DNA from: Leptolyngbya sp. Cla-17
GTDB lineage: Bacteria; Cyanobacteriota; Cyanobacteriia; Leptolyngbyales; Leptolyngbyaceae
Assembly (NCBI RefSeq): GCF_016807185.1
Contig: NZ_JAEVYN010000001.1
Span: forward strand, 2,434,685-2,498,684
Length of the DNA: 64,000 bases
Reading direction: 5' to 3'
Shown here: piece after piece, positions 18,708 through 27,534 of the stretch
Numbering within the stretch: the first letter of the stretch is position 1
Layout of the letters: each line of letters starts with the position of its first letter
Notes under the pieces: generated by a model
The model's database searches: none
What the model was told of the DNA's origin: nothing
What the model saw: only the letters and a program-made list of their open reading frames with translations
Position numbers and translations under genes: made by a program

Positions 18708-19562
18708 ATGACCCCATCTAACCTCACAGAACCTCAGCCCAGCGGTCGTCAATATCGCTATCTCCAACCATCCGTTTTTTGGAGTATTCGGCAAGGCTTC
18801 TCAAGACGATTGGCACTGGCGATCGCCAGCGTCTCCTTGATCATCCCCTTAATAATTTGGGCGGCAGTCAGCTACGGCGGTTTGGTTACTCCCCTCTTTC
18901 TGCCAGCGCCTACGGTCGTGATTGCTGCCGGAATCAAGATGTTTGCAGAAGACAATTTGCTCTTTGATGTGCTGATGAGCAGCGGACGAGTTTTAGCGGG
19001 ATTTATCGTCGCTGCCATCATTGGTGTTCCCCTAGGAATTGCCATGGGCACTTTTCACAGTATGGATAACCTATTTGCACCCCTGGTTGGCACGGTGCGC
19101 TACATGCCCGTCACCGCATTTGTGCCGCTGATTGTGATTTGGTTAGGCTTGGGTGAAGCCTCTAAGGTGCTGATCATCATGCTGGGTGTTGTGCTGTACA
19201 ACGCCATTATGGTTGCCGATGCGGTGAAGTTCATTCCCAACGAGATGATTAATGTGGCGTATACGTTGGGTGCGAGTCGCCGGGATGTATTGTTCAAGGT
19301 CATTATGCCTGCCGCCTTTCCCAGTATTCTCGACACGTTGCGCGTGAACATCTCTGGTGCTTGGAACTTTTTGATTATTGCTGAACTGGTTGCTGCTCAA
19401 AACGGTTTGGGCTTCAAAATCATTCAGGCTCAACGGTTTCTGCAAACTGAAAAAGTGCTGTTTTGTATCGCCGTGATTGGAGTGATTGGCTTAGTGATTG
19501 ACTACGGGTTGAAGTGGATTTCTCACAAGCTGACCCCCTGGGCGGATCAAGTTCGGCATTAG
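18708..19562 (+). CDS. ABC transporter permease, NitT/TauT family
   Basis: A 284-residue inner-membrane permease with about six hydrophobic spans. The ATPase-coupling EAA loop reads NVAYTLGASRRDVLFKVIMPAA, typical of SsuC/TauC/NrtB-type permeases. It completes the importer begun by the ATPase and lipoprotein at 14428-16285, with two enzyme genes placed between. The gap from the glutamine-synthetase gene is 91 bases with no terminator-like hairpin, so one transcript is likely. Confidence 0.91.
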   Translation: MTPSNLTEPQPSGRQYRYLQPSVFWSIRQGFSRRLALAIASVSLIIPLIIWAAVSYGGLVTPLFLPAPTVVIAAGIKMFAEDNLLFDVLMSSGRVLAGFIVAAIIGVPLGIAMGTFHSMDNLFAPLVGTVRYMPVTAFVPLIVIWLGLGEASKVLIIMLGVVLYNAIMVADAVKFIPNEMINVAYTLGASRRDVLFKVIMPAAFPSILDTLRVNISGAWNFLIIAELVAAQNGLGFKIIQAQRFLQTEKVLFCIAVIGVIGLVIDYGLKWISHKLTPWADQVRH

Positions 19563-19612
19563 TTAGGAGTCATTACTATTTCGTCCCTTGTTACTACTAT
19601 GAGGATTCAATC

Positions 19613-20209
19613 ATGTTCACCTTAGATGTTCAACGCACCGCTGTTATCTGCATTGACTTTCAAACGGGAGTATTCACAGGAGATTGCGCGTTGTCTTATG
19701 TGGGGGCAACAGAGGTGTTGCCCAAGGCAAAGGGAGTTTTAGCGGCGGCTCGTGCTGCCAAGGTGCCTGTCATCCACGTTCAGGAAATGCATCGTCAAGA
19801 GATGGTGGACTTTGGGCGAGAACTGGATGGCGCAGAACCTGTACACTGTTTAGAAACCTGGGCAAGCACCCAATTTCACCCAGAACTGGCTCCGATCGCA
19901 GGAGAGTTTACTGTCTGCAAACGTCGCTACAGCAGCTTTTTTGCCACTGACCTGGAGATTCTGCTGCGAGGACTCAAGGTTGATACTTTAGTGTTGATGG
20001 GGTCAATGACCAATGTGTGTGTTCACTACACCGCCGTGGATGCTCATCAGCGCGATTACCATTTCCATGTAATTGAGGACTGCTGTATTGGTTCTGATTG
20101 GGAAGCACACAGGGCTGCGTTAAATGCTATGGCATATCTCCAAAAGCAATCGCGGATTCAACAGCATGAGTTTGTTGAGGCAGTAGCTCAAAAGGCACTA
20201 TGTCTATGA
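19613..20209 (+). CDS. Isochorismatase-fold cysteine hydrolase
   Basis: The ATG at 19613 has GAGGA about 8 bases upstream and starts MFTLDVQRTAVICIDFQTG; an upstream frame from 19514 overlaps the permease and is not used. The catalytic triad of the family is visible: Asp15 (IDFQ), Lys103 (CKRRYSSF) and Cys136 (MTNVCV). Relatives include biuret hydrolase, N-carbamoylsarcosine amidohydrolase and nicotinamidase, enzymes that split C-N bonds of carbamoyl or amide groups. In this cluster it is a candidate for hydrolysing a guanidine- or urea-derived intermediate, but the substrate is unproven. 198 residues, cytoplasmic; last gene of the run. Confidence 0.86.
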   Translation: MFTLDVQRTAVICIDFQTGVFTGDCALSYVGATEVLPKAKGVLAAARAAKVPVIHVQEMHRQEMVDFGRELDGAEPVHCLETWASTQFHPELAPIAGEFTVCKRRYSSFFATDLEILLRGLKVDTLVLMGSMTNVCVHYTAVDAHQRDYHFHVIEDCCIGSDWEAHRAALNAMAYLQKQSRIQQHEFVEAVAQKALCL

Positions 20210-20364
20210 GTTAACAAAGATCTGAGAAAGCGAATAGTCCATTCGTTTTCTACAAATCAGTCTTTGTAGTTGCTTAGGTGTATGATCAACAAGTTTAATT
20301 GCAAGATAGACCTGAGCGATCGCTTCTGTAAGCACTCTCATCGTTCAAAAGCGGCAACATCAGT

Positions 20365-20805
20365 ATGGACGACTTCAACATCGCTAAAGACGCAGCCTTT
20401 GGCATTGTCCCCATTTTGCAAAGTGGCGATGAGCATCAATTTTTGTTGATTCAGCACCATGCAGGGCATTGGGGCTTTCCTAAAGGTCACGCAGATGCAG
20501 GCGAAACCGATGTACAGGCAGCCTGCCGTGAATTTGAGGAAGAAACAGGCATCACGAGTTTTACGTTGCTAGATGGCACCTCTTTTTCAGAGCAATATCC
20601 TTACACCCGCGACGGCAAAAAGTTCAACAAAACCGTGGTTTACTACCCGGCATTTGTGCAGTCGGCAACGGTCAATTGTCAGCCCGAAGAAATTAAAGCC
20701 TACGATTGGTTGAGCTACGATCGCGCGATCGCGCGACTGACGTTTGATGGAGCCAAACGGGTATTAGCCGAAGTGCAGCAGTATCTTGAAAAAAGGACTG
20801 CATGA
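20365..20805 (+). CDS. NUDIX hydrolase, Ap4A hydrolase-like
   Basis: The 146-residue protein has a full NUDIX box, GHADAGETDVQAACREFEEETGI (G-x5-E-x7-REFEEETGI), around residues 39-61. The N-terminal AAFGIVPILQSG and HHAGHWGFPKGH resemble asymmetric bis(5'-nucleosyl)-tetraphosphatases. It would cleave Np4N alarmones or a similar nucleotide. The last codons overlap the next gene (ATGA-type overlap at 20802-20805), so the two are translationally coupled. Confidence 0.87.
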   Translation: MDDFNIAKDAAFGIVPILQSGDEHQFLLIQHHAGHWGFPKGHADAGETDVQAACREFEEETGITSFTLLDGTSFSEQYPYTRDGKKFNKTVVYYPAFVQSATVNCQPEEIKAYDWLSYDRAIARLTFDGAKRVLAEVQQYLEKRTA

Positions 20806-21743
20806 CTTCCCGCGCTCCTAAAAATCGTACTTTAGAACTGACTGAAGGTGATCGCGCTCGGTTGCGATCGCGGTTAATCTCAGAAATGCCTGTAACGGGC
20901 TGGCAAGAACCGCTTCAAGGAACACTGCTAGGTGATTGTTTGGCGTGGGCAACGCTTTTGCCCAAAAACTTTGTTGATCTATTGATTCTCGATCCACCTT
21001 ACAACCTGACCAAAGACTTTCACGGCAATCGATTTACCCGCCAAACCATTGAGGCTTACACACTCTGGTTTGATGACGCGATCGCCACACTGAAACCGTT
21101 ACTCAAAACCACGGCTTCCATTTATATTTGTGCTGACTGGTTCTCCTCGATCTCCACCTTTGCGGTTGCCGCTGCCCACTTCACCGTCCGCAACCGTATC
21201 ACTTGGGAACGCGAAAAAGGACGGGGAGCCAAATCGAACTGGAAAAATTCCAGCGAAGACATCTGGTTTTGCACCATGTCTGATGCCTACACTTTCAACG
21301 TGGATGCCGTCAAACTGCGACGTAAAGTGCTTGCCCCCTATCGCCAAAACGGATTGCCCAAAGACTGGCAAGAAACCCCCGATGGCAACTTCCGCGATAC
21401 TCATCCCTCTAACTTGTGGACCGATATCACCATTCCCTTTTGGTCGATGCCCGAAAATACGGATCATCCCACTCAAAAAAGTGAAAAGCTGCTTGCCCGC
21501 CTCATTCTTGCCAGCACAAGCGTTGGGGATACCGTTCTCGATCCGTTTTTAGGCAGCGGCACTACATCTGTTGTTGCAAAAAAACTTGGTCGCCGCTATC
21601 TCGGCATCGATTTCAACGAAGACTACTGTCTGTTGGCAGAGAAACGTCTGGAATTAGCAGAATTGGATAAAACTATTCAGGGCTATGCAGATAGCGTATT
21701 TTGGGAACGCAATACTCTAGGACGGCAAAAGCTAAAGAGCTAG
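20802..21743 (+). CDS. Site-specific DNA methyltransferase (beta class, DPPY type)
   Basis: 313 residues. The catalytic motif IV DPPYNL lies near residue 63 and the SAM-binding block DPFLGSGTTSVVAKKLGRRYLGIDFNEDY near residues 247-275. Motif IV before motif I is the beta-class order of N6-adenine or N4-cytosine methylases; DPPY favours adenine. No restriction endonuclease gene lies beside it, so it is probably a solitary methylase. Target sequence not predictable here. Confidence 0.88.
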   Translation: MTSRAPKNRTLELTEGDRARLRSRLISEMPVTGWQEPLQGTLLGDCLAWATLLPKNFVDLLILDPPYNLTKDFHGNRFTRQTIEAYTLWFDDAIATLKPLLKTTASIYICADWFSSISTFAVAAAHFTVRNRITWEREKGRGAKSNWKNSSEDIWFCTMSDAYTFNVDAVKLRRKVLAPYRQNGLPKDWQETPDGNFRDTHPSNLWTDITIPFWSMPENTDHPTQKSEKLLARLILASTSVGDTVLDPFLGSGTTSVVAKKLGRRYLGIDFNEDYCLLAEKRLELAELDKTIQGYADSVFWERNTLGRQKLKS

Positions 21744-22060
21744 GATGAGTGCAAGATAGGTAAGGATTGCATAGCCATTTTTTATGGTTACATCGGTAAG
21801 CTCACGATGATGCGCCAGTGTATTTCTCAAATTTTGAAGCTGTCTGAAACGGTTTTGTAGAGTAGTTGTGTCGGAACTAGAGTTTCAACTGCCTATTTTT
21901 TGAGCGGCATAAGTTAACCGCAACGAGTGTTGCGGTCGAAAATGATGGTGCGTTAATGGCGATCGCTCAAAAATATTTGAGTCAAGATCCACAAATGAGT
22001 TTCTGTCTAGACGATGCAAGCAGTTCCATAGAAAATCTGATTACAACAGACCAGCAGTTA
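21744..22060. other. Intergenic region with one perfect hairpin
   Basis: 317 bases between convergent genes. ACCGCAAC at 21917-21924 pairs perfectly with GTTGCGGT at 21929-21936 around a GAGT loop, but no U-tract follows on either strand, so a standard terminator is unlikely. A HIP1-type site lies near 21960. No gene seen. Confidence 0.4.
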
Positions 22061-22336
22061 TTAACCGCCTGCGATCGCAGGAATAATGCTGACTTCATCG
22101 CCATCGTTTAACGCAGTGTTGATTCCATCCAAAAAGCGGATATCTTCGCTATTCACATAGAAATTGACGAAGCGGCGCAGTTCGCCTTGATCATCGCACA
22201 GACGACCTTTGATTCCAGGACAATTACTTTCCAATGACTCCAGCAGTTCAACGACGGTAGAGCCACTGCATTCAACAGTGGGTTTGTCGTGAGTTAATTT
22301 TTGCAAAGGAGTGGGAATGAGAACTTTGATAGCCAT
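22061..22336 (-). CDS. MoaD/ThiS-family ubiquitin-like sulfur carrier
   Basis: 91 residues with the beta-grasp pattern of MoaD/ThiS and a C-terminal Gly-Gly (IIPAIAGG), the site adenylated and thiocarboxylated in this family. It lies about 170 bases downstream of thrC on the same strand. The family supplies sulfur for molybdopterin, thiamine, tungstopterin or cysteine synthesis. Which pathway applies here is unknown; the thrC neighbour hints at amino-acid sulfur metabolism. Confidence 0.83.
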   Translation of the reverse strand: MAIKVLIPTPLQKLTHDKPTVECSGSTVVELLESLESNCPGIKGRLCDDQGELRRFVNFYVNSEDIRFLDGINTALNDGDEVSIIPAIAGG

Positions 22337-22401
22337 AAGAAATTAATCAACTAGTGGATGTGGAAATAATGAATTGAATCGACATGGAACTAATTCGCCC
22401 T

Positions 22402-22478
22402 TATCTCAGCCTTCTCCTCAAGGGAAAGAGGTTAAGCGTTCTAGTCTCCTCTCCGGTAGAAGAAGGCTGGTGAGGGCA
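22402..22478. repeat. Degenerate inverted repeat between MoaD-like gene and thrC
   Basis: AGCCTTCT at 22408-22415 is mirrored by AGAAGGCT at 22461-22468, with further partial pairing in the flanking purine and pyrimidine tracts (TCTCC / GGTAGA). The arrangement resembles the pyrimidine-rich palindromic repeats scattered between cyanobacterial genes. It could also act as a processing or termination hairpin within the thrC transcript. Confidence 0.45.
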
Positions 22479-22504
22479 GTCTTTGCATTGCAACGAACTG
22501 CGAA

Positions 22505-23818
22505 TCAAACTGAAACCTGCTGCCACTCTAATCGACCTAGTGTTTGGGCACGTTCTAGCGCCCGTTCAAAGCTGTCGAGCTTTGGTTCGATCGTTAGAGG
22601 TTCACCAATATATCCCTGAATTGCTTCTTGCGTTTTCAGCCCATTTCCAGTGATGTAGACAACCGTGGTTTCATCAGGATTGATTTTGCCTGCTTCTACT
22701 AGCTTTTGCAAAACGGCAATCGTCGTGCCGCCTGCGGTTTCGGTGAAAATGCCTTCGGTTTCTGCCAACAGCTTGATGCCATCAATGATTTCGGCATCGG
22801 TTACCGATTCGATGTTGCCATTCGTTTTGCGGGCGATGTCGATCGCGTATACTCCATCCGCTGGGTTGCCGATCGCTAGAGATTTGGCGATCGTGCTGGG
22901 CTTCACTGGGGTAACAAAGTCTCGCTCTTCCCGAAATGCCTGAGCGATCGGGGAGCAACCTTCCGCTTGAGCACCACTAAAGCGAACAGGCTTATCTTCT
23001 ACCAAACCCACTTCGACAAATTCGCGGAAACCCTTGTAAATCTTAGTGAACAAGGAACCCGATGCTAGCGGTGCAACGATGTGATCGGGCAATTGCCAGC
23101 CTAGTTGTTCTGCCACCTCGAAGCCCAAAGTTTTGGAACCTTCGGAATAGTAGGGACGCAGATTGATGTTGACAAAGCCCCAGCCGTGAGTGTTTGCGAC
23201 TTCGGAACACAGGCGATTCACCTGGTCATAGTTGCCTTTAACTGCCATCACAGTGGGGTTATAGATTAAGGTGCCCATGATCTTGGCGGCTTCCAAATCA
23301 GCCGGAATGAAGACACAGCAATCTAACCCAGCATGAGCCGCGATCGCGGCGGTAGAGTTTGCCAAATTACCTGTACTGGCGCAAGACACTGTCGAAAATC
23401 CCAATTCTTGGGCGCGAGTCAAGGCTACAGATACCACCCGATCCTTAAAGCTAAGGGTGGGCATGTTGACCGCATCATTTTTGATGTATAGGTTTTTCAG
23501 ACCTAAGCGCCGCGCCAACCGTTTTGCCTGCACTAAGGGAGTCATCCCAGTGCCTACATCAATCGGAGTATTGGTTTCTACGGGCAAAAATGAACGGTAG
23601 CGCCAAATTGAATTGGGACCAGCAGCGATCGTTTCACGAGTGACGGTGCGGCGAAGCTGATCATAATCATAGGCAACTTCCAAAGGACCAAAGCAATATT
23701 CGCAGACGTGCATTGCTTTGAGTTCATACTCAGCGCTACATTCCTTACATTTCAAAGCTCGGAAGGTGGCGGAAGATTGGGGTTGAACGGCGATTGGACG
23801 AGCGGTTGCCTGAGTCAT
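22505..23818 (-). CDS. thrC: Threonine synthase
   Basis: The 437-residue PLP enzyme carries the pyridoxal lysine in LSFKDRVVS and the phosphate-binding ASTGNLANSTAA loop. An N-terminal zinc-ribbon-like CKECSAEYELKAMHVCEYC is typical of the longer, plant- and cyanobacteria-type enzyme. It converts O-phosphohomoserine to threonine. It is divergent from the M16 gene with a 70-base gap. Confidence 0.93.
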   Translation of the reverse strand: MTQATARPIAVQPQSSATFRALKCKECSAEYELKAMHVCEYCFGPLEVAYDYDQLRRTVTRETIAAGPNSIWRYRSFLPVETNTPIDVGTGMTPLVQAKRLARRLGLKNLYIKNDAVNMPTLSFKDRVVSVALTRAQELGFSTVSCASTGNLANSTAAIAAHAGLDCCVFIPADLEAAKIMGTLIYNPTVMAVKGNYDQVNRLCSEVANTHGWGFVNINLRPYYSEGSKTLGFEVAEQLGWQLPDHIVAPLASGSLFTKIYKGFREFVEVGLVEDKPVRFSGAQAEGCSPIAQAFREERDFVTPVKPSTIAKSLAIGNPADGVYAIDIARKTNGNIESVTDAEIIDGIKLLAETEGIFTETAGGTTIAVLQKLVEAGKINPDETTVVYITGNGLKTQEAIQGYIGEPLTIEPKLDSFERALERAQTLGRLEWQQVSV

Positions 23819-24016
23819 GGGTGGAATGCCTGGTGTGTGGTTGTGCGGGAGCGTTAACGATTTTTATAAAACTATTTCTTAATTGTTTTGGATAGTAACA
23901 CTCGCACTGAAACAGGTCAAACATACCCGACTAAATTTGTCGGGATTAATAATAATGGCTCTGTTCGCTTGCAGATCGCGCTAAGCTCTAAACAAGTAGA
24001 AGAAGGAATCATCGAC

Positions 24017-25540
24017 ATGCGATCGCTAGAACAGCAACCCCAACGGCGGCGAAAACTTGTAAAGGTATTGACAGTGGGATTTTCGCTGGTTTTGGTGCCG
24101 CTGATTTTACTGCTGTTGACCACGATGCTGCCAGTGCAAGCCGCTACGCCAAAACACTATACCGAGCTAACTTTTCCACCCCTGCCGGAGTTGAAGGTGC
24201 CGCCCTATGAGCGATTTCAGCTTGCGAACGGCATGGTGATCTATCTAATGGAAGATCATGAGCTACCGCTGGTGGGTGGCACGGCAATCATTCGGACGGG
24301 CGATCGCCTAGAACCTGTCGATCAAGTGGGCTTGGCGGATTTGATGGCAACTGTAATGCGAACGGGCGGTACTGCGACCCAATCGGGAGATGACCTGAAC
24401 CGATTTTTGGAACGTCGAGCGGCCTCCGTAGAAACGGGGATGAGCGATTCGTCGGGGAGTGCAGGATTTAGTGCTTTAACAGAAGATTTGGAGACGGTGT
24501 TTGGGCTGTTTGCTGAAGTCGTTCGCAATCCATCTTTTCCTGAAGCCAAGCTAAATCTGGCGAAAACTCAACAACGGGGCGCGATCGCTCGGCGGAACGA
24601 TACCCCCGGTGGCATTGCAGGGCGAGAGTTTGAAAAACTACTCTACGGCAGCACCAGTCCCTATGCGCGCACGGTGGAATACGCCACGCTAGATGGCATT
24701 GCTCGGGAAGATTTAGTCCGCTTCTATCAACAGTATTTCTTGCCAAAAAACATCCTGTTAGGAATTGTGGGGGATTTTAATCCAGTCAAAATGCGCTCGC
24801 TGATCGAAGCAAAATTTGGCGACTGGAAGCCGACTGCAACACAATCGGCGACAGCGCAGCCAACCGATGCCATCCCGTCGGCATCCCAGGCAAATCAGGG
24901 CGGAGTATTTTTGGTGGATCAACCTCAACTGACTCAAAGCAGTGTGCAAATTGGGCATTTGGGCGGGCAGATCAACAGTCCTGATTATGCGGCGCTTTCA
25001 GTGATGAACGGCGTGTTGAATGGCTTTGGCGGACGGTTGTTTAATCAGGTGCGATCACGTCAGGGCTTGGCATACACAGTCTACGCTGCTTGGCGACCCA
25101 ACTATGATTATCCTGGAACATTTGTTGCCGGTGGACAAACTCGCTCCGATGCCACGGTGCCGTTCATCCAAAGCATATTTGCAGAAATTGATAAAATCCG
25201 CACACAACCCGTTACAACAACAGAGCTTGCCTACGCGAAAGACACGGTCCTCAACTCGTTTATATTTAACTTTCAAGATCCTGGGCAGACTCTCGCACGC
25301 CTACTCCGGTATGAATATTTTGGCTACCCCAAAGATTTTATTTTTCAATATCGTCAAGGAGTTGAAGCTACGACCGTAGCAGATGTGCAGCGAGTGGCTC
25401 AGACTTATCTCAAACCTGAAAAGTTAGTGACTTTAGTTGTTGGAAGTTCCGCTCAAATACAGCCGCCCCTATCTGCTTTAAGCGCAAATACTAAGGTGAC
25501 GGCAATCGATGTTACAATTCCGCCGCCTAAAAAGGGATAG
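24017..25540 (+). CDS. M16-family peptidase homologue lacking the zinc motif
   Basis: The frame is open from 23888, but the ATG at 24017 has AAGGA at 24003-24007 and starts MRSLEQQPQRRRKLVKVL before a hydrophobic span (VGFSLVLVPLILLLLTTMLP) that acts as signal or anchor, so I prefer it (507 residues). Two M16 half-domains follow. The HxxEH metal motif is replaced by LMATVMRTGG, while the R/Y-type segment (RQGLAYTVYAAW) remains. This is the pattern of the non-catalytic partner of M16B heterodimers. No catalytic partner is adjacent. Periplasmic or membrane-anchored. Confidence 0.84.
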   Translation: MRSLEQQPQRRRKLVKVLTVGFSLVLVPLILLLLTTMLPVQAATPKHYTELTFPPLPELKVPPYERFQLANGMVIYLMEDHELPLVGGTAIIRTGDRLEPVDQVGLADLMATVMRTGGTATQSGDDLNRFLERRAASVETGMSDSSGSAGFSALTEDLETVFGLFAEVVRNPSFPEAKLNLAKTQQRGAIARRNDTPGGIAGREFEKLLYGSTSPYARTVEYATLDGIAREDLVRFYQQYFLPKNILLGIVGDFNPVKMRSLIEAKFGDWKPTATQSATAQPTDAIPSASQANQGGVFLVDQPQLTQSSVQIGHLGGQINSPDYAALSVMNGVLNGFGGRLFNQVRSRQGLAYTVYAAWRPNYDYPGTFVAGGQTRSDATVPFIQSIFAEIDKIRTQPVTTTELAYAKDTVLNSFIFNFQDPGQTLARLLRYEYFGYPKDFIFQYRQGVEATTVADVQRVAQTYLKPEKLVTLVVGSSAQIQPPLSALSANTKVTAIDVTIPPPKKG

Positions 25541-25610
25541 ATGTAAAGTTCGTTTCGGTTGCGCTTAACGCACTAATGAACTTCAAAAAGTCTGGAGAAA
25601 GGACTGCTCA

Positions 25611-26660
25611 ATGGTTCAACTAAACTCGTTTTCCCCTACAGTCGCGACTCCGCAAAGCACATCCACGGGAGTCGCAAACAGCACTTCTACCGATCCAGTT
25701 TTATTAAACGACTGGCATGTAGTGGCAAAAGTAGACGAACTAGCGCCCGGAACCTGTCATAGCGTCCGTTTGCTAGGAATGGATTTAGTCCTATGGCGCG
25801 GACACGATCAACAAATTTTTACGTGGGAAGATCGCTGTCCCCATCGAAGTGTTAAGCTCTCGAACGGTTTAGTAGTCGGTAATACTCTAGTGTGTCCCTA
25901 CCACGGGATGGTATACGACACAGCAGGGCATTGTATCAAAGTGCCTGCCCATCCAAACTATGTGCCGCCCAAGCAGGCTTGTGTTCGCACGTTTCAAGTT
26001 CAAGAGCGCTATGGATTGGTGTTTGTGTGTTTGGGAAAGCCTGCAAACGACATTTCACCGTTTCCTGAGTGGAACGCACCGGGTTATCTCAACTTTTTTT
26101 CAGGACCACATTTTTGCCAAACGGGTGGATATCGGGCGATCGAAAACTTTTTGGATGTGGCACACTTTCCCTTCATTCATGCCGACATATTAGGCGACCC
26201 AGCCATCACCGCCGTGGATGATTATGAAGTTTCGACGGACGAGCGCGGTGTTCATTTGCACAACGTCCGAGTTTGGCAGCCTGATCCAATTGGCACAGGA
26301 CAAGGTGCTTACGTCCTTTATCAATATTCTGCTTTACGCCCACTCACCGCCTACTTTCGGAAAGATACCCCTACCGGTGAGTGCCTAACAATTTTGTATT
26401 GTGTTACTCCGGTTAGTGAAGAAGAGTGCATTGGATGGATGTGGGTCGGCGCAAATTTTATTGATGCCAGTCAGGAATCAGCAGCGATCGCCTTTCAAGA
26501 TAAGGTCTTTGCCCAAGACCTCGGCAATCTAGAATCTCACAACCCCAAACGCTTGCCGCTGAATCTTCAGACCGAGTTTCATGTGCCCTGCGATCGCGGT
26601 TCTCTTGCCTATCGCAAATGGCTGAAGCAACTCGGCATCACCTACGGCGTGATTCTTTGA
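25611..26660 (+). CDS. Rieske 2Fe-2S oxygenase (pheophorbide a oxygenase / TIC55-like)
   Basis: 349 residues. The Rieske cluster ligands are CPHRS and CPYHG about 19 residues apart. The mononuclear iron site is in NFLDVAHFPFIH, with a later acidic residue in DLGNLESHNPKR. Layout and size match the PaO/TIC55/vanillate-demethylase oxygenase group, common in cyanobacteria as several paralogues. Substrate unknown; electrons would come from ferredoxin. GGAG precedes the ATG by about 8 bases. Confidence 0.86.
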   Translation: MVQLNSFSPTVATPQSTSTGVANSTSTDPVLLNDWHVVAKVDELAPGTCHSVRLLGMDLVLWRGHDQQIFTWEDRCPHRSVKLSNGLVVGNTLVCPYHGMVYDTAGHCIKVPAHPNYVPPKQACVRTFQVQERYGLVFVCLGKPANDISPFPEWNAPGYLNFFSGPHFCQTGGYRAIENFLDVAHFPFIHADILGDPAITAVDDYEVSTDERGVHLHNVRVWQPDPIGTGQGAYVLYQYSALRPLTAYFRKDTPTGECLTILYCVTPVSEEECIGWMWVGANFIDASQESAAIAFQDKVFAQDLGNLESHNPKRLPLNLQTEFHVPCDRGSLAYRKWLKQLGITYGVIL

Positions 26661-26867
26661 TGGGTTCAATAGTACTGGACACTCACTAAAACTCAAAAGC
26701 TCAGTAATCAAATCTGGGTGATGCTTCAGATTCACACCTATCCTGACGCAGAGACTGTCAAATACAAAAACCGCCAGCCGCCTTACTTGTTTGCCAAGAA
26801 CGAACAAGGCGAATGGTGCCTGACAGACGAAGGTGAGGGATACCTTGAGGTCAATCTAAAAGCTTTA
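26661..26867. other. Junction segment between Rieske gene and hsdR remnant
   Basis: About 200 bases. A plus-strand frame (26718-26912, MMLQIHTYPDAETVKYKNRQ) has somewhat coding-like composition but runs into the hsdR remnant, so it may be the 5' scrap of a lost gene. I do not recognise it. Confidence 0.3.
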
Positions 26868-27534
26868 GATGATGAAGTTATTCAGGTTCATGGCAGCCAC
26901 TTCGGTTTGTAGACGTGTGGTGATCGCTTGCCGGACTTCGACTTCTGTCGCTGGTTCAAGAGTCTCTGCACCATACATACCAGCCTGTTCTGCGACCACC
27001 CTAACCTTGACTCGTTTGTCCAGTTCAATCAATAGCTCTAAGCGCGCAGTGAATAGTCGCTTGCTGAGGGAGTTGCCTGGGGCACTTGATGCCGGTATCG
27101 AGCATATCGACGGAAATGGCAATGTGAGGTGCTTTGTCAGGATGGGAAAAGGAGTCGATCAGGTTTTGAGCGTATTCAACTTTGTGGGTGATGATGCGGG
27201 CAAAGTCGCCGTTGTAGTGAGGGTAGTTAGCATTGAAACGCTCATAAATATATTTTGCATGGTCGTTGTTTTTGGCGAAGATGATGTTCTTACCCAGGAG
27301 ATCGCGCCCTGCCACTTTTAGCCCCCGTGTCATCAGGTGAGCCAGCACCTTATCCACAGTATCTTCGTTAAACAACCACTGATTCACAGCCGCCGCTTCT
27401 ACCCGATCGGGGACATTGCCGTCTTCGTCCCAATCCAGTTCGTCCCACTGCTCTTTCTCATCCTCGGACAGATAACTAGACCTCTTGCGTGAATGTATGT
27501 AAGCAGCTAGAACTAGGTCAAGGAGGAGGATATT

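Noticed and set aside
21099..21552. Two long overlapping frames inside the DNA methyltransferase
   Set aside because: Shadows of the methyltransferase gene, whose catalytic motifs are complete.
21917..21936. Perfect hairpin as a terminator
   Set aside because: No U-tract follows on either strand.
26718..26912. 64-codon plus-strand frame beside the hsdR remnant
   Set aside because: It overlaps the antisense of the hsdR scrap and matches no family I know; not enough support for a gene call.
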